Assembly (NCBI GenBank): GCA_045645805.1
Contig: JAZRJL010000046.1
Coordinates: forward strand, 1 to 64,000
Origin: SIG440 sp045645805
Lineage (GTDB): Bacteria; Bacillota; Clostridia; Monoglobales; Monoglobaceae
DNA: 64,000 bases
Direction: 5' to 3'
The notes beneath the pieces were generated by a model. That model did not search any database and had not been told where the DNA came from. It was given only the letters and a program-made list of their open reading frames with translations. Numbering within the stretch: the first letter of the stretch is position 1; each line of letters starts with the position of its first letter. Of the stretch, positions 16,615 to 24,239 are shown piece by piece. A program made the position numbers and the translations under genes.

Positions 16615-19245
16615 ATGAGCAAAAAATTCGTTTACCTTTTCAGCGAAGGCGACGCTTCAATGAGAGAGCTTCTCGGCGGTAAAGGCGCAAACCTTGCTGA
16701 AATGACCAAAATCGGCCTCCCTGTTCCTCAGGGCTTCACAGTATCAACCGAGGCTTGTACTCAGTACTATGAAGATGGCAGAAACATCAATGACGCTATC
16801 AAGGCTGAAATCATGGAAAACATTACCAAGATGGAAGCTATCTGCGGCAAGAAGTTCGGTGACAAGGAAAACCCCCTTCTTGTATCTGTTAGATCAGGTG
16901 CAAGAGCTTCAATGCCCGGTATGATGGATACAATCCTCAACCTTGGTCTTAACGAAGACGTTGTTGAAGCTATGTCTCAGAAATCCGGCAACCCCCGTTG
17001 GGCTTGGGACTGCTACAGAAGATTTATCCAGATGTACTCAGACGTTGTTATGGAAGTTGGTAAGAAGTACTTTGAACAGCTTATCGACGAAATGAAGGAA
17101 GCAAAGGGTGTAACTCAGGATATCGAGCTTACAGCTGATGACCTTAAAGTTCTTGCAGGTCAGTTTAAAGACGAATACAAGAACAAAATCGGTAAAGACT
17201 TCCCCACAGACCCAACTGAACAGCTTATGGGTGCTGTTGAAGCCGTATTCCGTTCATGGGACAACCCCCGTGCAAACGTTTACCGTCGTGACAACGATAT
17301 CCCTTATTCATGGGGTACAGCTGTTAACGTACAGATGATGGCATTTGGTAACATGGGCGACAACTGCGGTACAGGTGTTGCATTTACCCGTGACCCAGCA
17401 ACAGGCGAACCCGGACTTATGGGTGAATTCCTTGTTAACGCACAGGGCGAAGACGTTGTTGCAGGTGTACGTACACCTATGCCTATCGCTGAAATGGCTG
17501 AAAAGTTCCCTGCTGCATTTGCTGAATTCAACAAGGTTTGCGGCATTCTCGAAGACCATTACAGAGATATGCAGGATATGGAATTTACCGTTGAAAACGA
17601 AAAGCTCTATATGCTCCAGACAAGAAACGGTAAGAGAACAGCTAAGGCTGCTCTTAAGATTGCTTGTGACCTCGTTGACGAGGGTATGATTGACAAGAAG
17701 CAGGCAGTTGCTATGATCGACCCCAGAAACCTCGACACACTTCTCCACCCACAGTTTGACGCAAAAGCACTTAAAGCTGCAACACCTATGGGCAGAGGTC
17801 TTGGTGCATCTCCCGGTGCTGCTTGCGGTAAGGTTGTATTCACAGCTGAAGACGCAGAGGCTTGGAACGCACGTGGCGAAAAGGTAATCCTTGTTCGTCT
17901 TGAAACATCACCTGAAGATATTACAGGTATGAAGGCTTCACAGGGTATCCTTACAGTTCGTGGTGGTATGACATCACACGCAGCCGTTGTTGCTCGTGGT
18001 ATGGGTACTTGCTGCGTATCAGGTTGCGGCGATATCAATATGGACGAAGAAAACAAGAAGTTTACACTTGCTGGCAAAACCTTTACTGAAGGCAGCGAAA
18101 TCTCAATTGATGGTTCAACAGGTAACATCTATGATGGTATCATCCCCACAGTTGATGCTGAAATCGCAGGCGAGTTTGGCAGAATTATGGATTGGGCTGA
18201 CGAGTTCAGAACACTCAAGGTTAGAACAAACGCAGATACTCCTGCTGACGCTAAGAAGGCAAGAGAACTCGGTGCTGAAGGTATCGGTCTTTGCCGTACA
18301 GAGCATATGTTCTTTGAAGCTGAAAGAATTGCTGCATTCCGTGAAATGATTTGTGCTGACACAGCCACCGAAAGAGAAGCAGCGCTTGACAAGATTCTTC
18401 CTTATCAGCAGGGCGACTTTGAAAAGCTTTACGAAGCACTTGAAGGTAACCCCGTTACAATCAGATTCCTTGATCCTCCTCTCCATGAATTCGTTCCTAC
18501 CGAGGAAGCTGACATCAAGGCTCTCGCTGATGCACAGGGCAAGTCAGTTGAAGATATCAAGGCAATCATTTCATCACTCCACGAATTCAACCCAATGATG
18601 GGTCACCGTGGCTGCCGTCTTGCTGTAACATATCCTGAAATTGCAAAGATGCAGACCAAGGCTGTAATCCGTGCTGCTATCAATGTTAAAAAGGCTCATC
18701 CTGACTGGAACGTTAAACCTGAAATTATGATTCCGCTTCCCGGCGATCTTAAGGAGTTCAAGTTTGTTAAGAATTTCGTTGTTGAAACCGCCGATGCTGA
18801 AATCGCAGCTGCTGGTGCAGACCTTAAATACGAAGTTGGTACAATGATGGAAATTCCCAGAGCTTGTCTCACAGCTGACGCTATTGCAACAGAGGCTGAA
18901 TTCTTCTGCTTTGGTACAAACGACCTTACACAGATGACATACGGCTTCTCAAGAGACGATGCTGGTAAGTTCCTTGACGCTTACTATGATGCAAAAATCT
19001 TTGAGAACGACCCATTTGCAAAACTTGACCAGACAGGTGTTGGTCAGCTTATGGAAATGGCTGTTGAAAAGGGTACAAAGGTTAGACCTGAAATCCACTG
19101 CGGTATCTGCGGTGAGCACGGCGGCGACCCTGTATCTGTTGAGTTCTGCCACAAGATTGGTCTTGATTATGTATCATGTTCACCTTTCCGTGTTCCGATT
19201 GCAAGACTTGCAGCGGCTCAGGCAGCTATCAAGGATATGAAGTAA
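16615..19245 (+). CDS. ppdK: Pyruvate, phosphate dikinase
   Basis: An 876-residue full-length PPDK, interconverting pyruvate + ATP + Pi and PEP + AMP + PPi. The order of domains is visible: N-terminal ATP-grasp (LLGGKGANLAEM, SGARASMPGMMDT), phospho-histidine domain (GGMTSHAAVVARGMG, His455), and the C-terminal PEP barrel with GTNDLTQMTYGFSRDD and the CGICGEHGGDP cysteine block. The codon choice is strikingly uniform compared with neighbours, as expected for a highly expressed gene. The ribosome site is AGGAGG. In fermenting Clostridia this enzyme often replaces or complements pyruvate kinase. It ends at a strong terminator, and a decayed copy of its 3' end lies at 19423-19493. Confidence 0.97.
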   Translation: MSKKFVYLFSEGDASMRELLGGKGANLAEMTKIGLPVPQGFTVSTEACTQYYEDGRNINDAIKAEIMENITKMEAICGKKFGDKENPLLVSVRSGARASMPGMMDTILNLGLNEDVVEAMSQKSGNPRWAWDCYRRFIQMYSDVVMEVGKKYFEQLIDEMKEAKGVTQDIELTADDLKVLAGQFKDEYKNKIGKDFPTDPTEQLMGAVEAVFRSWDNPRANVYRRDNDIPYSWGTAVNVQMMAFGNMGDNCGTGVAFTRDPATGEPGLMGEFLVNAQGEDVVAGVRTPMPIAEMAEKFPAAFAEFNKVCGILEDHYRDMQDMEFTVENEKLYMLQTRNGKRTAKAALKIACDLVDEGMIDKKQAVAMIDPRNLDTLLHPQFDAKALKAATPMGRGLGASPGAACGKVVFTAEDAEAWNARGEKVILVRLETSPEDITGMKASQGILTVRGGMTSHAAVVARGMGTCCVSGCGDINMDEENKKFTLAGKTFTEGSEISIDGSTGNIYDGIIPTVDAEIAGEFGRIMDWADEFRTLKVRTNADTPADAKKARELGAEGIGLCRTEHMFFEAERIAAFREMICADTATEREAALDKILPYQQGDFEKLYEALEGNPVTIRFLDPPLHEFVPTEEADIKALADAQGKSVEDIKAIISSLHEFNPMMGHRGCRLAVTYPEIAKMQTKAVIRAAINVKKAHPDWNVKPEIMIPLPGDLKEFKFVKNFVVETADAEIAAAGADLKYEVGTMMEIPRACLTADAIATEAEFFCFGTNDLTQMTYGFSRDDAGKFLDAYYDAKIFENDPFAKLDQTGVGQLMEMAVEKGTKVRPEIHCGICGEHGGDPVSVEFCHKIGLDYVSCSPFRVPIARLAAAQAAIKDMK

Positions 19246-19265
19246 TATCTCTATATGATAATTTA

Positions 19266-19295
19266 AGAGGGTTACCGAAAGGTAGCCCTCTTTTA
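19266..19295 (+). terminator. ppdK terminator
   Basis: AGAGGG-type 11-bp stem, GAAA tetraloop and a T-run, 21 bases after the stop codon. Confidence 0.88.
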
Positions 19296-19350
19296 TTGTG
19301 CAGATAGCTGTTCTTCGCATGATGGTTAAAACGCAAGCATTTTGTCCCAA

Positions 19351-19409
19351 TTACAAAAAACTCTCGTTTTTTGTAATCCTACATTAAAAACAGTCCACCG
19401 GACTGTTTT
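19351..19409. other. Two further terminator-like hairpins
   Basis: Perfect stems at 19351-19376 (TTACAAAAAAC/GTTTTTTGTAA) and 19387-19409 (AAAACAGTCC/GGACTGTTTT). Both are flanked by A and T runs, so they could end transcripts in either direction. Confidence 0.6.
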
Positions 19410-19422
19410 CTTAACATTCCGG

Positions 19423-19449
19423 CAGGCGGCAATTAAGGATATGAAATAA
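19423..19449 (+). pseudogene. Remnant of a ppdK 3' end
   Basis: In frame it reads QAAIKDMK followed by TAA, identical to the last eight residues of PpdK. The bases after it (ATAATAAC..., TTATTTAAGAGG) also follow the layout after the real ppdK stop, including a terminator at the same distance. Upstream similarity is lost. It may be a decayed tandem duplicate, or the tail of an older ppdK left by recombination. Confidence 0.65.
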
Positions 19450-19467
19450 TAACTTTAACGTTATTTA

Positions 19468-19493
19468 AGAGGAGTATCAACAGATACTCCTCT
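19468..19493 (+). terminator. Terminator of the ppdK remnant
   Basis: A perfect 11-bp stem (AGAGGAGTATC/GATACTCCTCT) with a T-run. It starts with the same AGAGG as the ppdK terminator but differs in the rest of the stem. Confidence 0.75.
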
Positions 19494-19498
19494 TTTTG

Positions 19499-19531
19499 TA
19501 CTAAAATATCACAATATGAGATATTTTAGTA
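19499..19531. repeat. 12-bp perfect inverted repeat
   Basis: TACTAAAATATC and GATATTTTAGTA separated by nine bases. No T-run follows; function unknown. Confidence 0.5.
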
Positions 19532-19656
19532 CTGCTTTTGTTATATATGTTATACTTATATTGACGCATAACTCCATATTGTTGCGACACAAATACACAA
19601 AAGGGACTGAATGAAATTTATCCGCCCTTTTTGTGTGCATTAATAGTTTGCATAAA

Positions 19657-19743
19657 ATGCAAACTAAAACATTTATATATTTCATCGACATTTATTACAA
19701 TATAACAACTGACTATCTATTGGGAATTTCCGATGAAAGATAA
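19657..19743 (+). pseudogene. C-terminal remnant of an XRE-family regulator
   Basis: A 28-codon frame ends TTDYLLGISDER and stop. TDYLLGISDE is the typical end of the helix-turn-helix domain in many clostridial XRE regulators. The DNA-binding half is missing and there is no ribosome site, so this is probably a gene fragment. The rest of 19532-19878 shows no gene I can support. Confidence 0.5.
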
Positions 19744-19878
19744 ATTTAAAAACCCCAAATCAAATTTAAACAATACTGTTTCAGGGAAGAGTGAATAGTA
19801 CAAAATAAAAAATCCCATCTTTTGACAGGATTTTTTTTTTTTGGAGGAGTCGAACGTTTTAGATGCCGTATAATTTTA

Positions 19879-20046
19879 ATGAAGCATTTGCTCCGCAAAT
19901 ATGAAGCGACGTCTTTGCCGTCATGAAGTAAATCCGCTTTGCGAATTTATGAAGCAAAGCGTTCCTTAATGTGCCGCAGGCATACTTCATTGCCGAAGGT
20001 AACTTCATTAGCGTTAGCGACTTAATGTTCCGAAGGAACGCTTCAT
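19879..20046. repeat. Array of mini-hairpins punctuated by ATGAAG / CTTCAT
   Basis: About seven small stem-loops follow one another, for example ATTTGC-TCC-GCAAAT, GACG/CGTC, AAATCCGC/GCGAATTT, TGCC-GCA-GGCA and GTTCC-GAA-GGAAC. They are separated by ATGAAG in the left half and CTTCAT or TTAATG in the right half, so the array as a whole is roughly inverted about its middle. It lies downstream of tRNA-Ser, past that gene's terminator. I see no coding capacity. Confidence 0.65.
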
Positions 20047-20048
20047 TG

Positions 20049-20080
20049 AAAAAAGACTATTCCAAAGAATAGTCTTTTTT
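20049..20080 (-). terminator. tRNA-Ser terminator
   Basis: Perfect 14-bp stem (AAAAAAGACTATTC and its complement) around a CAAA loop. It can end transcripts in both directions and lies 3 bases after the tRNA. Confidence 0.8.
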
Positions 20081-20082
20081 CA

Positions 20083-20174
20083 TGGAGGAGAGGATGGGAT
20101 TCGAACCCACGGTACGCTATAAACGTACACAGCATTTCCAATGCTGCGCCTTAAACCATCTCGACCACCTCTCC
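20083..20174 (-). tRNA. tRNA-Ser (anticodon GGA)
   Basis: A 92-base class II tRNA with GGAGAGG/CCTCTCC acceptor stem, a long variable arm (GTACG/CGTAC), T-loop TTCGAAT and encoded CCA. The anticodon loop TTGGAAA gives GGA, reading UCC and UCU. The discriminator base is U rather than the G usual for bacterial tRNA-Ser. Confidence 0.93.
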
Positions 20175-20260
20175 GAGACAATTCATTATACTACAGATTC
20201 ATTAAAAAATCAATACTTATTTTTAAAATTATTAAATTCAGGTAATAATACTTTAAAAGG

Positions 20261-20411
20261 AACAAAGCGGCTTTGCCGCTCGCCGTAGGCGGCGTTCTAA
20301 GCAATAACGCTTTGTTTACCCATGTGCATTTCGGCAAAGCCGAAAATCTTGCACGGGTATACAATCAATGTTTTTGTTTAATAGGAAATTACGCAATTTC
20401 CTATTAAACAA
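20261..20411 (+). repeat. Structured repeat A, copy 1
   Basis: Three successive hairpins. H1 is closed by AACAAAGCG/CGCTTTGTT. H2 is closed by TACCC/GGGTA around TTTCGGC-AAA-GCCGAAA. H3 is a perfect stem of about 20 bp (TTTAATAGGAAATT core) with loop ACGC and T/A runs on both sides. Copies 2 and 3 are at 24020 and 43530. This copy fills most of the gap between tRNA-Ser and ptsH. Confidence 0.8.
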
Positions 20412-20440
20412 AAAATTTCTTTTAAAAGGAGTATTATTAT

Positions 20441-20698
20441 ATGATGGAATTTACCTATAAAATCAAAGACAGCGTTGGTATTCACGCACGTCCTGCCGGA
20501 CTTTTAGTTAAGTGTGCGGCAGAATTTCAATCGGAAATAACCTTGATAAAAGGCGAAAAAACAGCTGATGCAAAAAAGATATTTTCAGTAATGACCCTTG
20601 GTGCAAAGCAAGATGACGAAGTCACCGTAAAAATAAACGGTAGCGACGAAAACGCCGCCTTTGAGAGACTTAAAAGTTTTTTTAAAGAGAATTTATAA
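20441..20698 (+). CDS. ptsH: HPr phosphocarrier protein with Lys at the Ser46 position
   Basis: An 85-residue HPr. His15 lies in the intact motif GIHARPAG, so it should carry phosphate from enzyme I to IIA domains. At the regulatory position, where Firmicute HPr normally reads KSIMGVMSLG, this protein reads KKIFSVMTLG. Lys46 therefore replaces the serine phosphorylated by HPr kinase. Catabolite control through this HPr by Ser46-P should not be possible, unless Ser49 or Thr52 substitutes. It has AAAGGAG before the ATG and stands alone, about 18 kb from ptsI. It may instead be a system-specific HPr rather than the general one. Confidence 0.92.
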   Translation: MMEFTYKIKDSVGIHARPAGLLVKCAAEFQSEITLIKGEKTADAKKIFSVMTLGAKQDDEVTVKINGSDENAAFERLKSFFKENL

Positions 20699-20757
20699 TA
20701 ATTATTCTGCAACCCACAGAAAAACAAAAATATACTATTTCAACATCAAAAAACAAT

Positions 20758-20784
20758 CCCCCTGCGACAAATTGTCGCAGGGGG
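20758..20784. terminator. Bidirectional terminator between ptsH and the sugar cluster
   Basis: 13-bp arms CCCCCTGCGACAA/TTGTCGCAGGGGG. TTTTT follows on the plus strand after a short gap, and a T-rich run follows on the minus strand. It serves the two convergent units. Confidence 0.8.
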
Positions 20785-20797
20785 ATAGGCTTTTTAG

Positions 20798-21292
20798 TTA
20801 CTCACCGATAACCATAATCTGAACAGTTCTTGTTCTGCCACGGGTATCGTCAAAGTCGATAAAGTAAACGAAACCAAATTCGCCAAGGTCAACATCACCA
20901 TCGTCAATAACGATTGTTTCTGATCTGCCAATGATTGATGAACGAAGGTGCGCGTCGGTGTTGTGGCAACCCCATGCATCCTCGTCGTGTTCTTCGGCAA
21001 ATTTAAGAGCCTTGGGACCCGGATGGAGATACATTCCCTCGTACTTGCACTCCGGAACCATCTTGTCCATAACATTTACCAAATCCTGCTGAAGAGTTTC
21101 AAGACCTGTCATTGACATATCAAAAGCACATTCCTGAGTGATAACACAGCAGGTTGTGTGATGTGAATAAACAACAACAATACCGTCTTTAACTCATGAT
21201 TTTTTAACAGCTTCCTTTACCTGAGCGGTAACATTGTGGAAGGTGATTGCTCTGTGGTTGGAATCAACCTTTATTTTCTCTTTATAAATCAT
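20798..21292 (-). pseudogene. YjbQ-family protein 1, interrupted by an in-frame UGA
   Basis: Read from ATG 21292 the frame encodes a 164-codon YjbQ (UPF0047) protein. It has a single TGA at codon 33 (21194-21196), in the context KKS-stop-VKDG, where the paralogue at 22015-22635 reads KASGVKNG. The residues beyond the stop are intact: SHHTTC, HPGP, TDAHLRSSIIGRSE. One base change (GGA to TGA) explains it. A downstream ATG at 21118 could give only a truncated product. YjbQ proteins have weak thiamine-phosphate-synthase activity in some reports, but their true role is unclear. The start overlaps the stop of the TIM-barrel gene as TAATG, so it is the last gene of the operon. Confidence 0.85.
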
Positions 21293-22002
21293 TAGTTCTG
21301 CTCCTTCTTTAAATCGTCTGCAGCACGGCGAACAGCAGCAATCATTTCGTCAATCATAGCAATCGGGTCTTCTGCATTCATAATGCCCGAAGCCGCACCT
21401 GCAGCTTCAGAACCTGCCATAATGAAGTCATAAACCTGCTGACCATTTGTGATACCTGCTGCCTGTTCGATAAGGATATTGGGGTCAATTTTGCGAATTT
21501 CGCGGATAACCTCTTTTACATATCCCATATCGCTGACACCATTGCCTGTACCGCCGATAAGTTCGGATGGCTCGGGGTTAATGATATCAGGATGAAGCTG
21601 TGCAATAGCCTTTGTTTCAGCAACACTGTCAGCACAAGCAAAAACAAGCATATCAAGCTCGTTTGCACGCTCGATTGTTGCTTTCATCTGCGGAAGAGAC
21701 ATAGGCTTTTCGCAATGGTTGATAACAACACCCTCAGCGCCTGCTGCCTTAAGAGCCTCGGGAAGAATGTCAGCCATACCTCTGCCGGGTCTTAAAGTGT
21801 CCATATACGGAGCAAGTACGATTAGGTGCTTTGTATTTTCAACAATTCTGCGAATTTCAACTGCAGGAGTAATAAACAAAACGTCTATATCATACTTCTC
21901 AGCCGCCTTATCTGCAGCAAGTGCATATTCAAGCACTTTGTCACCGTAAATATAATTTTTTGTTCCTATTTCAAAATACGGAGTTCTGATTTTTCTTTTC
22001 AT
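21292..22002 (-). CDS. TIM-barrel protein, archaeal-type triose-phosphate isomerase-like
   Basis: A 236-residue single-domain TIM barrel. The motifs resemble the archaeal TPI branch: GAEGVVINHCEKPM (catalytic His region), LVFACADS, NPEPSELIG (catalytic Glu region), AAGITNGQQVYDFI and GAASGIM. The first strand reads EIGTKNYIYG, so a Lys is available as in TPI. Unlike a housekeeping TPI it sits in a sugar cluster between two YjbQ genes, so the substrate may be another short sugar phosphate (for example a tetrose), as for the TPI-like isomerases of erythritol pathways. That is inference. The start ATG 22002 follows AAGGAG; the TTG before it is less likely. Confidence 0.75.
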   Translation of the reverse strand: MKRKIRTPYFEIGTKNYIYGDKVLEYALAADKAAEKYDIDVLFITPAVEIRRIVENTKHLIVLAPYMDTLRPGRGMADILPEALKAAGAEGVVINHCEKPMSLPQMKATIERANELDMLVFACADSVAETKAIAQLHPDIINPEPSELIGGTGNGVSDMGYVKEVIREIRKIDPNILIEQAAGITNGQQVYDFIMAGSEAAGAASGIMNAEDPIAMIDEMIAAVRRAADDLKKEQN

Positions 22003-22014
22003 CAAAGTCGCTCC

Positions 22015-22635
22015 TTATCTCTGCTGCTGAAGTGTGTAATGTACGTCGTAAGCTTTTTCTTCGTCTGTGAACTTGTGAAGAGTATCAATAACTTCACCGT
22101 TGTTCCACTTTCTGTCCTCTACGTCCTCGCCGATACCCATAACGGTAACGTTAACCTGTCTGCGTCGTGCACGAACGTGATCCCAGTCAACAAAGTAAAC
22201 GTGAGCAAATTCACCACCGTCAAGCTCGCCGTCTTTGATAGTCATTGTTTCAGATCTGCCAAAGAATACGCTGCGGAGATGACCGTCTGTGTTCATTGAT
22301 GTGAAGTCACCGGGCTCGTTTACATATCTGCCGAACTGTGCATGGATGGGACCCGGATGACGGTAGTCGCCTTCGTCAACGTAATCGGGAATCATCTTTC
22401 TCATAATGTCAAGAAGGTCGTGCTGGAGATATTCAAGGTCGAATGAATCAATATCGTGTGAACATTCCTGAACCATAACTGAGCAGGTTGTGTGGTGTGA
22501 TGCGATGGTAACTGTACCATTCTTAACACCTGAAGCCTTAACGATTTCAATGATTTCCTTTGAGATATCGTGGAAGGTAGGTATCCATCCTCTTGACTGA
22601 AGTTCTAATTCTTTTTGAAAAAACTTAAATTCCAT
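22015..22635 (-). CDS. YjbQ-family protein 2 (UPF0047), with C-terminal extension
   Basis: A 206-residue YjbQ-family protein, longer than the usual 135-140. Conserved blocks are SGVKNGTVTIASHHTTCSV, GDYRHPGP, TDGHLRSVFFGRSETM and GEFAHVYFVDWD. The histidines likely form a metal or phosphate site. About 35 extra residues follow the core (EDVEDRKWNNGEVIDTL onward), and the middle loop is also longer than in the neighbour copy. It starts behind CGGAGG and is 12 bases upstream of the TIM-barrel gene. Two YjbQ copies in one sugar operon suggest paired or heteromeric function. Its reaction is unknown. Confidence 0.85.
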   Translation of the reverse strand: MEFKFFQKELELQSRGWIPTFHDISKEIIEIVKASGVKNGTVTIASHHTTCSVMVQECSHDIDSFDLEYLQHDLLDIMRKMIPDYVDEGDYRHPGPIHAQFGRYVNEPGDFTSMNTDGHLRSVFFGRSETMTIKDGELDGGEFAHVYFVDWDHVRARRRQVNVTVMGIGEDVEDRKWNNGEVIDTLHKFTDEEKAYDVHYTLQQQR

Positions 22636-22708
22636 TTTTTCTTCCTCCGTTTTTTATATAATATTTTTTTGACCGCATACCCAAAATTTCAGGCAGCTAC
22701 GGCATTTT

Positions 22709-23308
22709 TTACTTGTTTAATCTTTCGCCCACGGCACCGCCCGGGTGAATAAGGGCAAACTGCTCATTTTTATAATCTGTTTCTTCAATCAAAGCAGTTT
22801 GAAGCGAGTGGAAGATCATACAAAGTGCAGTTGATGAGGTTGTTCCCTGTGAATTGTACTTGTCCGTTTCACGGTTTACATACTGTTTAAGAACAACATC
22901 CGCACCCTCTGCCAAAGGTGACTCTAAATTCTCAGTCACGGTAATGATTTTAACACCCTTTTCCTTGCATATACGCATAATAGGAAGAAGCTCACCGGTT
23001 TTTCCGCCTCGTGATGCAAAAACAATTACGTCACCCTTCTGCAAAAATCCCATTCCGTCATGAACAGCCTCGGCAGGTGAAATAAATTTTGCAGGCTGCT
23101 CGATACAGCACATAAGATGAGCAAAGTGCTGACAGATAATTCCCGAATGTCCGCAGCCTGAAACACCGATACGGGGTGCGTTTTTCAGAAGCTCAACAGC
23201 ATTTGAAAAAGACTCCTCATCAAAGTAATCAAGCATAGTCTTTAAACATTCGCTTTCAATTTCATAGGCTTTTTTTGCCTGTGTAAGAGATTCATTTTTT
23301 ATACTCAT
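22709..23308 (-). CDS. SIS-domain sugar-phosphate isomerase (KdsD/GutQ-like, no CBS)
   Basis: A 199-residue protein with one SIS domain. It shows RIGVSGCGHSG, a central DVIVFASRGGKTGELLP and a C-terminal ALIHPGGAVGERLNK. The HPGGAxG ending is typical of arabinose-5-phosphate isomerases (KdsD, GutQ, KpsF), but the two CBS domains of those enzymes are missing. The likely reaction is a ketose-phosphate/aldose-phosphate interconversion. I start at ATG 23308 behind AGGTGG; the GTG at 23320 directly abuts the transaldolase stop. It belongs to the kinase-isomerase-transaldolase operon. Confidence 0.82.
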   Translation of the reverse strand: MSIKNESLTQAKKAYEIESECLKTMLDYFDEESFSNAVELLKNAPRIGVSGCGHSGIICQHFAHLMCCIEQPAKFISPAEAVHDGMGFLQKGDVIVFASRGGKTGELLPIMRICKEKGVKIITVTENLESPLAEGADVVLKQYVNRETDKYNSQGTTSSTALCMIFHSLQTALIEETDYKNEQFALIHPGGAVGERLNK

Positions 23309-23320
23309 AATTCTTGCCAC

Positions 23321-23995
23321 CTAAAAATCCAGTATCGTTTTATCGCCGTATACACTCTTCCAATCAGATTTAAAGCTTTCAACCGCTGCATCGGTCATAG
23401 GATGAGAGATAATCAGCTTTAGAAGGTCACCGGTAACGGTAACACAATGACAGCCTGCCATTGCGCATTTGTGAACCTGCTCGGCATTTTTGAAGCTTGC
23501 CGCAATAACCTGACAATCAAGATCATACCTGTCAAGCTCTTCAACAATTTGTGAAACAACTTCACAGCCATCGCCAATAATGTTGTCAAGGCGGTTTGCA
23601 TAAGGTGCAACAAATGCCGCCCCCGCCTTTGCAGCAACAAGGGCCTGGGGAGGTGTGAAGATTGCTGTCATTGTAACGCCAATACCTTCTTTTTTAAGCA
23701 TCTTTGTTGCCTTTAAGCCTTCTTCGCTGATGGGAATTTTAATATAAAATTCACCGCCAAGTTCGTATTTTAACAGTTTTGCTTCTTCAACAATCTTTTC
23801 AGCTGTTGTCTGTGTTGTCTGAATGTGAAGCATTTTGTCATCACCGATAATTTTTCGGATTTCCTTTACCAAAACCCAAAAATCGGTGTTTTCTTTTGCT
23901 ATAATTGACGGATTTGTGGTAACACCGGCAAGGGGATAGTACTCATTGCAGTGTTTTATTGCTTCTAAATCCGCCGTATCCAGAATATAAAGCAT
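23321..23995 (-). CDS. Transaldolase / fructose-6-phosphate aldolase-like (TalC type)
   Basis: A 224-residue short transaldolase of the TalC/MipB/FSA subfamily (usual length 215-220). The Schiff-base lysine is Lys86 in EFYIKIPISEEG. Other blocks are DTADLEAIKH, GVTTNPSIIAKE, VTMTAIFTPPQALVAAKAGA and FVAPYANRLDNI. Such enzymes either move a dihydroxyacetone unit or split a ketose phosphate into dihydroxyacetone or a related ketone plus an aldehyde phosphate. Its substrate here is probably the phosphate made by the FGGY kinase. A strong ribosome site (GGAGGAATT) follows a 245-base gap filled with repeat A copy 2 and a REP-like element, so it may be a partly separate unit. Confidence 0.9.
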   Translation of the reverse strand: MLYILDTADLEAIKHCNEYYPLAGVTTNPSIIAKENTDFWVLVKEIRKIIGDDKMLHIQTTQTTAEKIVEEAKLLKYELGGEFYIKIPISEEGLKATKMLKKEGIGVTMTAIFTPPQALVAAKAGAAFVAPYANRLDNIIGDGCEVVSQIVEELDRYDLDCQVIAASFKNAEQVHKCAMAGCHCVTVTGDLLKLIISHPMTDAAVESFKSDWKSVYGDKTILDF

Positions 23996-24019
23996 TTCTT
24001 TTAATTCCTCCTGTCAAAT

Positions 24020-24167
24020 AACAAAGCGGCTGCACTGCTCGCCGCAGGCGGCGGTTGTGGCATATACGCTTTGTTTACCCATGTGCATTTCGGCAAAGCC
24101 GAAAATCTTGCACGGGTATAAAATCAATTTTTTTGTTTAATAGAAAATTACGCAATTTTCTATTAAA
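24020..24167 (+). repeat. Structured repeat A, copy 2
   Basis: The same three hairpins as copy 1. H3 has AATAGAAAATT/AATTTTCTATT where copy 1 has AATAGGAAATT/AATTTCCTATT, a compensatory pair. It lies inside the sugar operon, on the strand opposite to transcription. Confidence 0.8.
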
Positions 24168-24197
24168 TGAAAATCATATGCTGTCAATTAAAACTAT

Positions 24198-24226
24198 GTA
24201 GGGGCGGCATTGCCTCCGACCCCTAC
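24198..24226 (+). repeat. REP-like element R3 (GTAG + hairpin)
   Basis: GTAGGGG...CCCCTAC hairpin between the isomerase and transaldolase genes. Confidence 0.6.
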
Positions 24227-24239
24227 AAACATCCCCTTA

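Noticed and set aside
17607..18128. 173-residue minus-strand ORF inside ppdK
   Set aside because: Shadow of ppdK; ppdK motifs are intact on the plus strand with strong codon bias.
19879..20046. CRISPR array
   Set aside because: The common unit is only about six bases, the intervals are small self-pairing hairpins, and the unit changes orientation in the middle. No cas genes are present.
20261..20411. Riboswitch or leader controlling ptsH
   Set aside because: The same structure occurs inside an operon on the opposite strand (24020) and downstream of rpmF (43530), so it is not tied to one kind of downstream gene.
21194..21196. UGA in YjbQ 1 as selenocysteine or a reassigned glycine codon (genetic code 25)
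   Set aside because: The paralogue has Gly, not Cys, at this site, and TGA serves as the normal stop in neighbours such as gerA, yqzL and the SLH gene. No other gene in the window has internal TGA codons.
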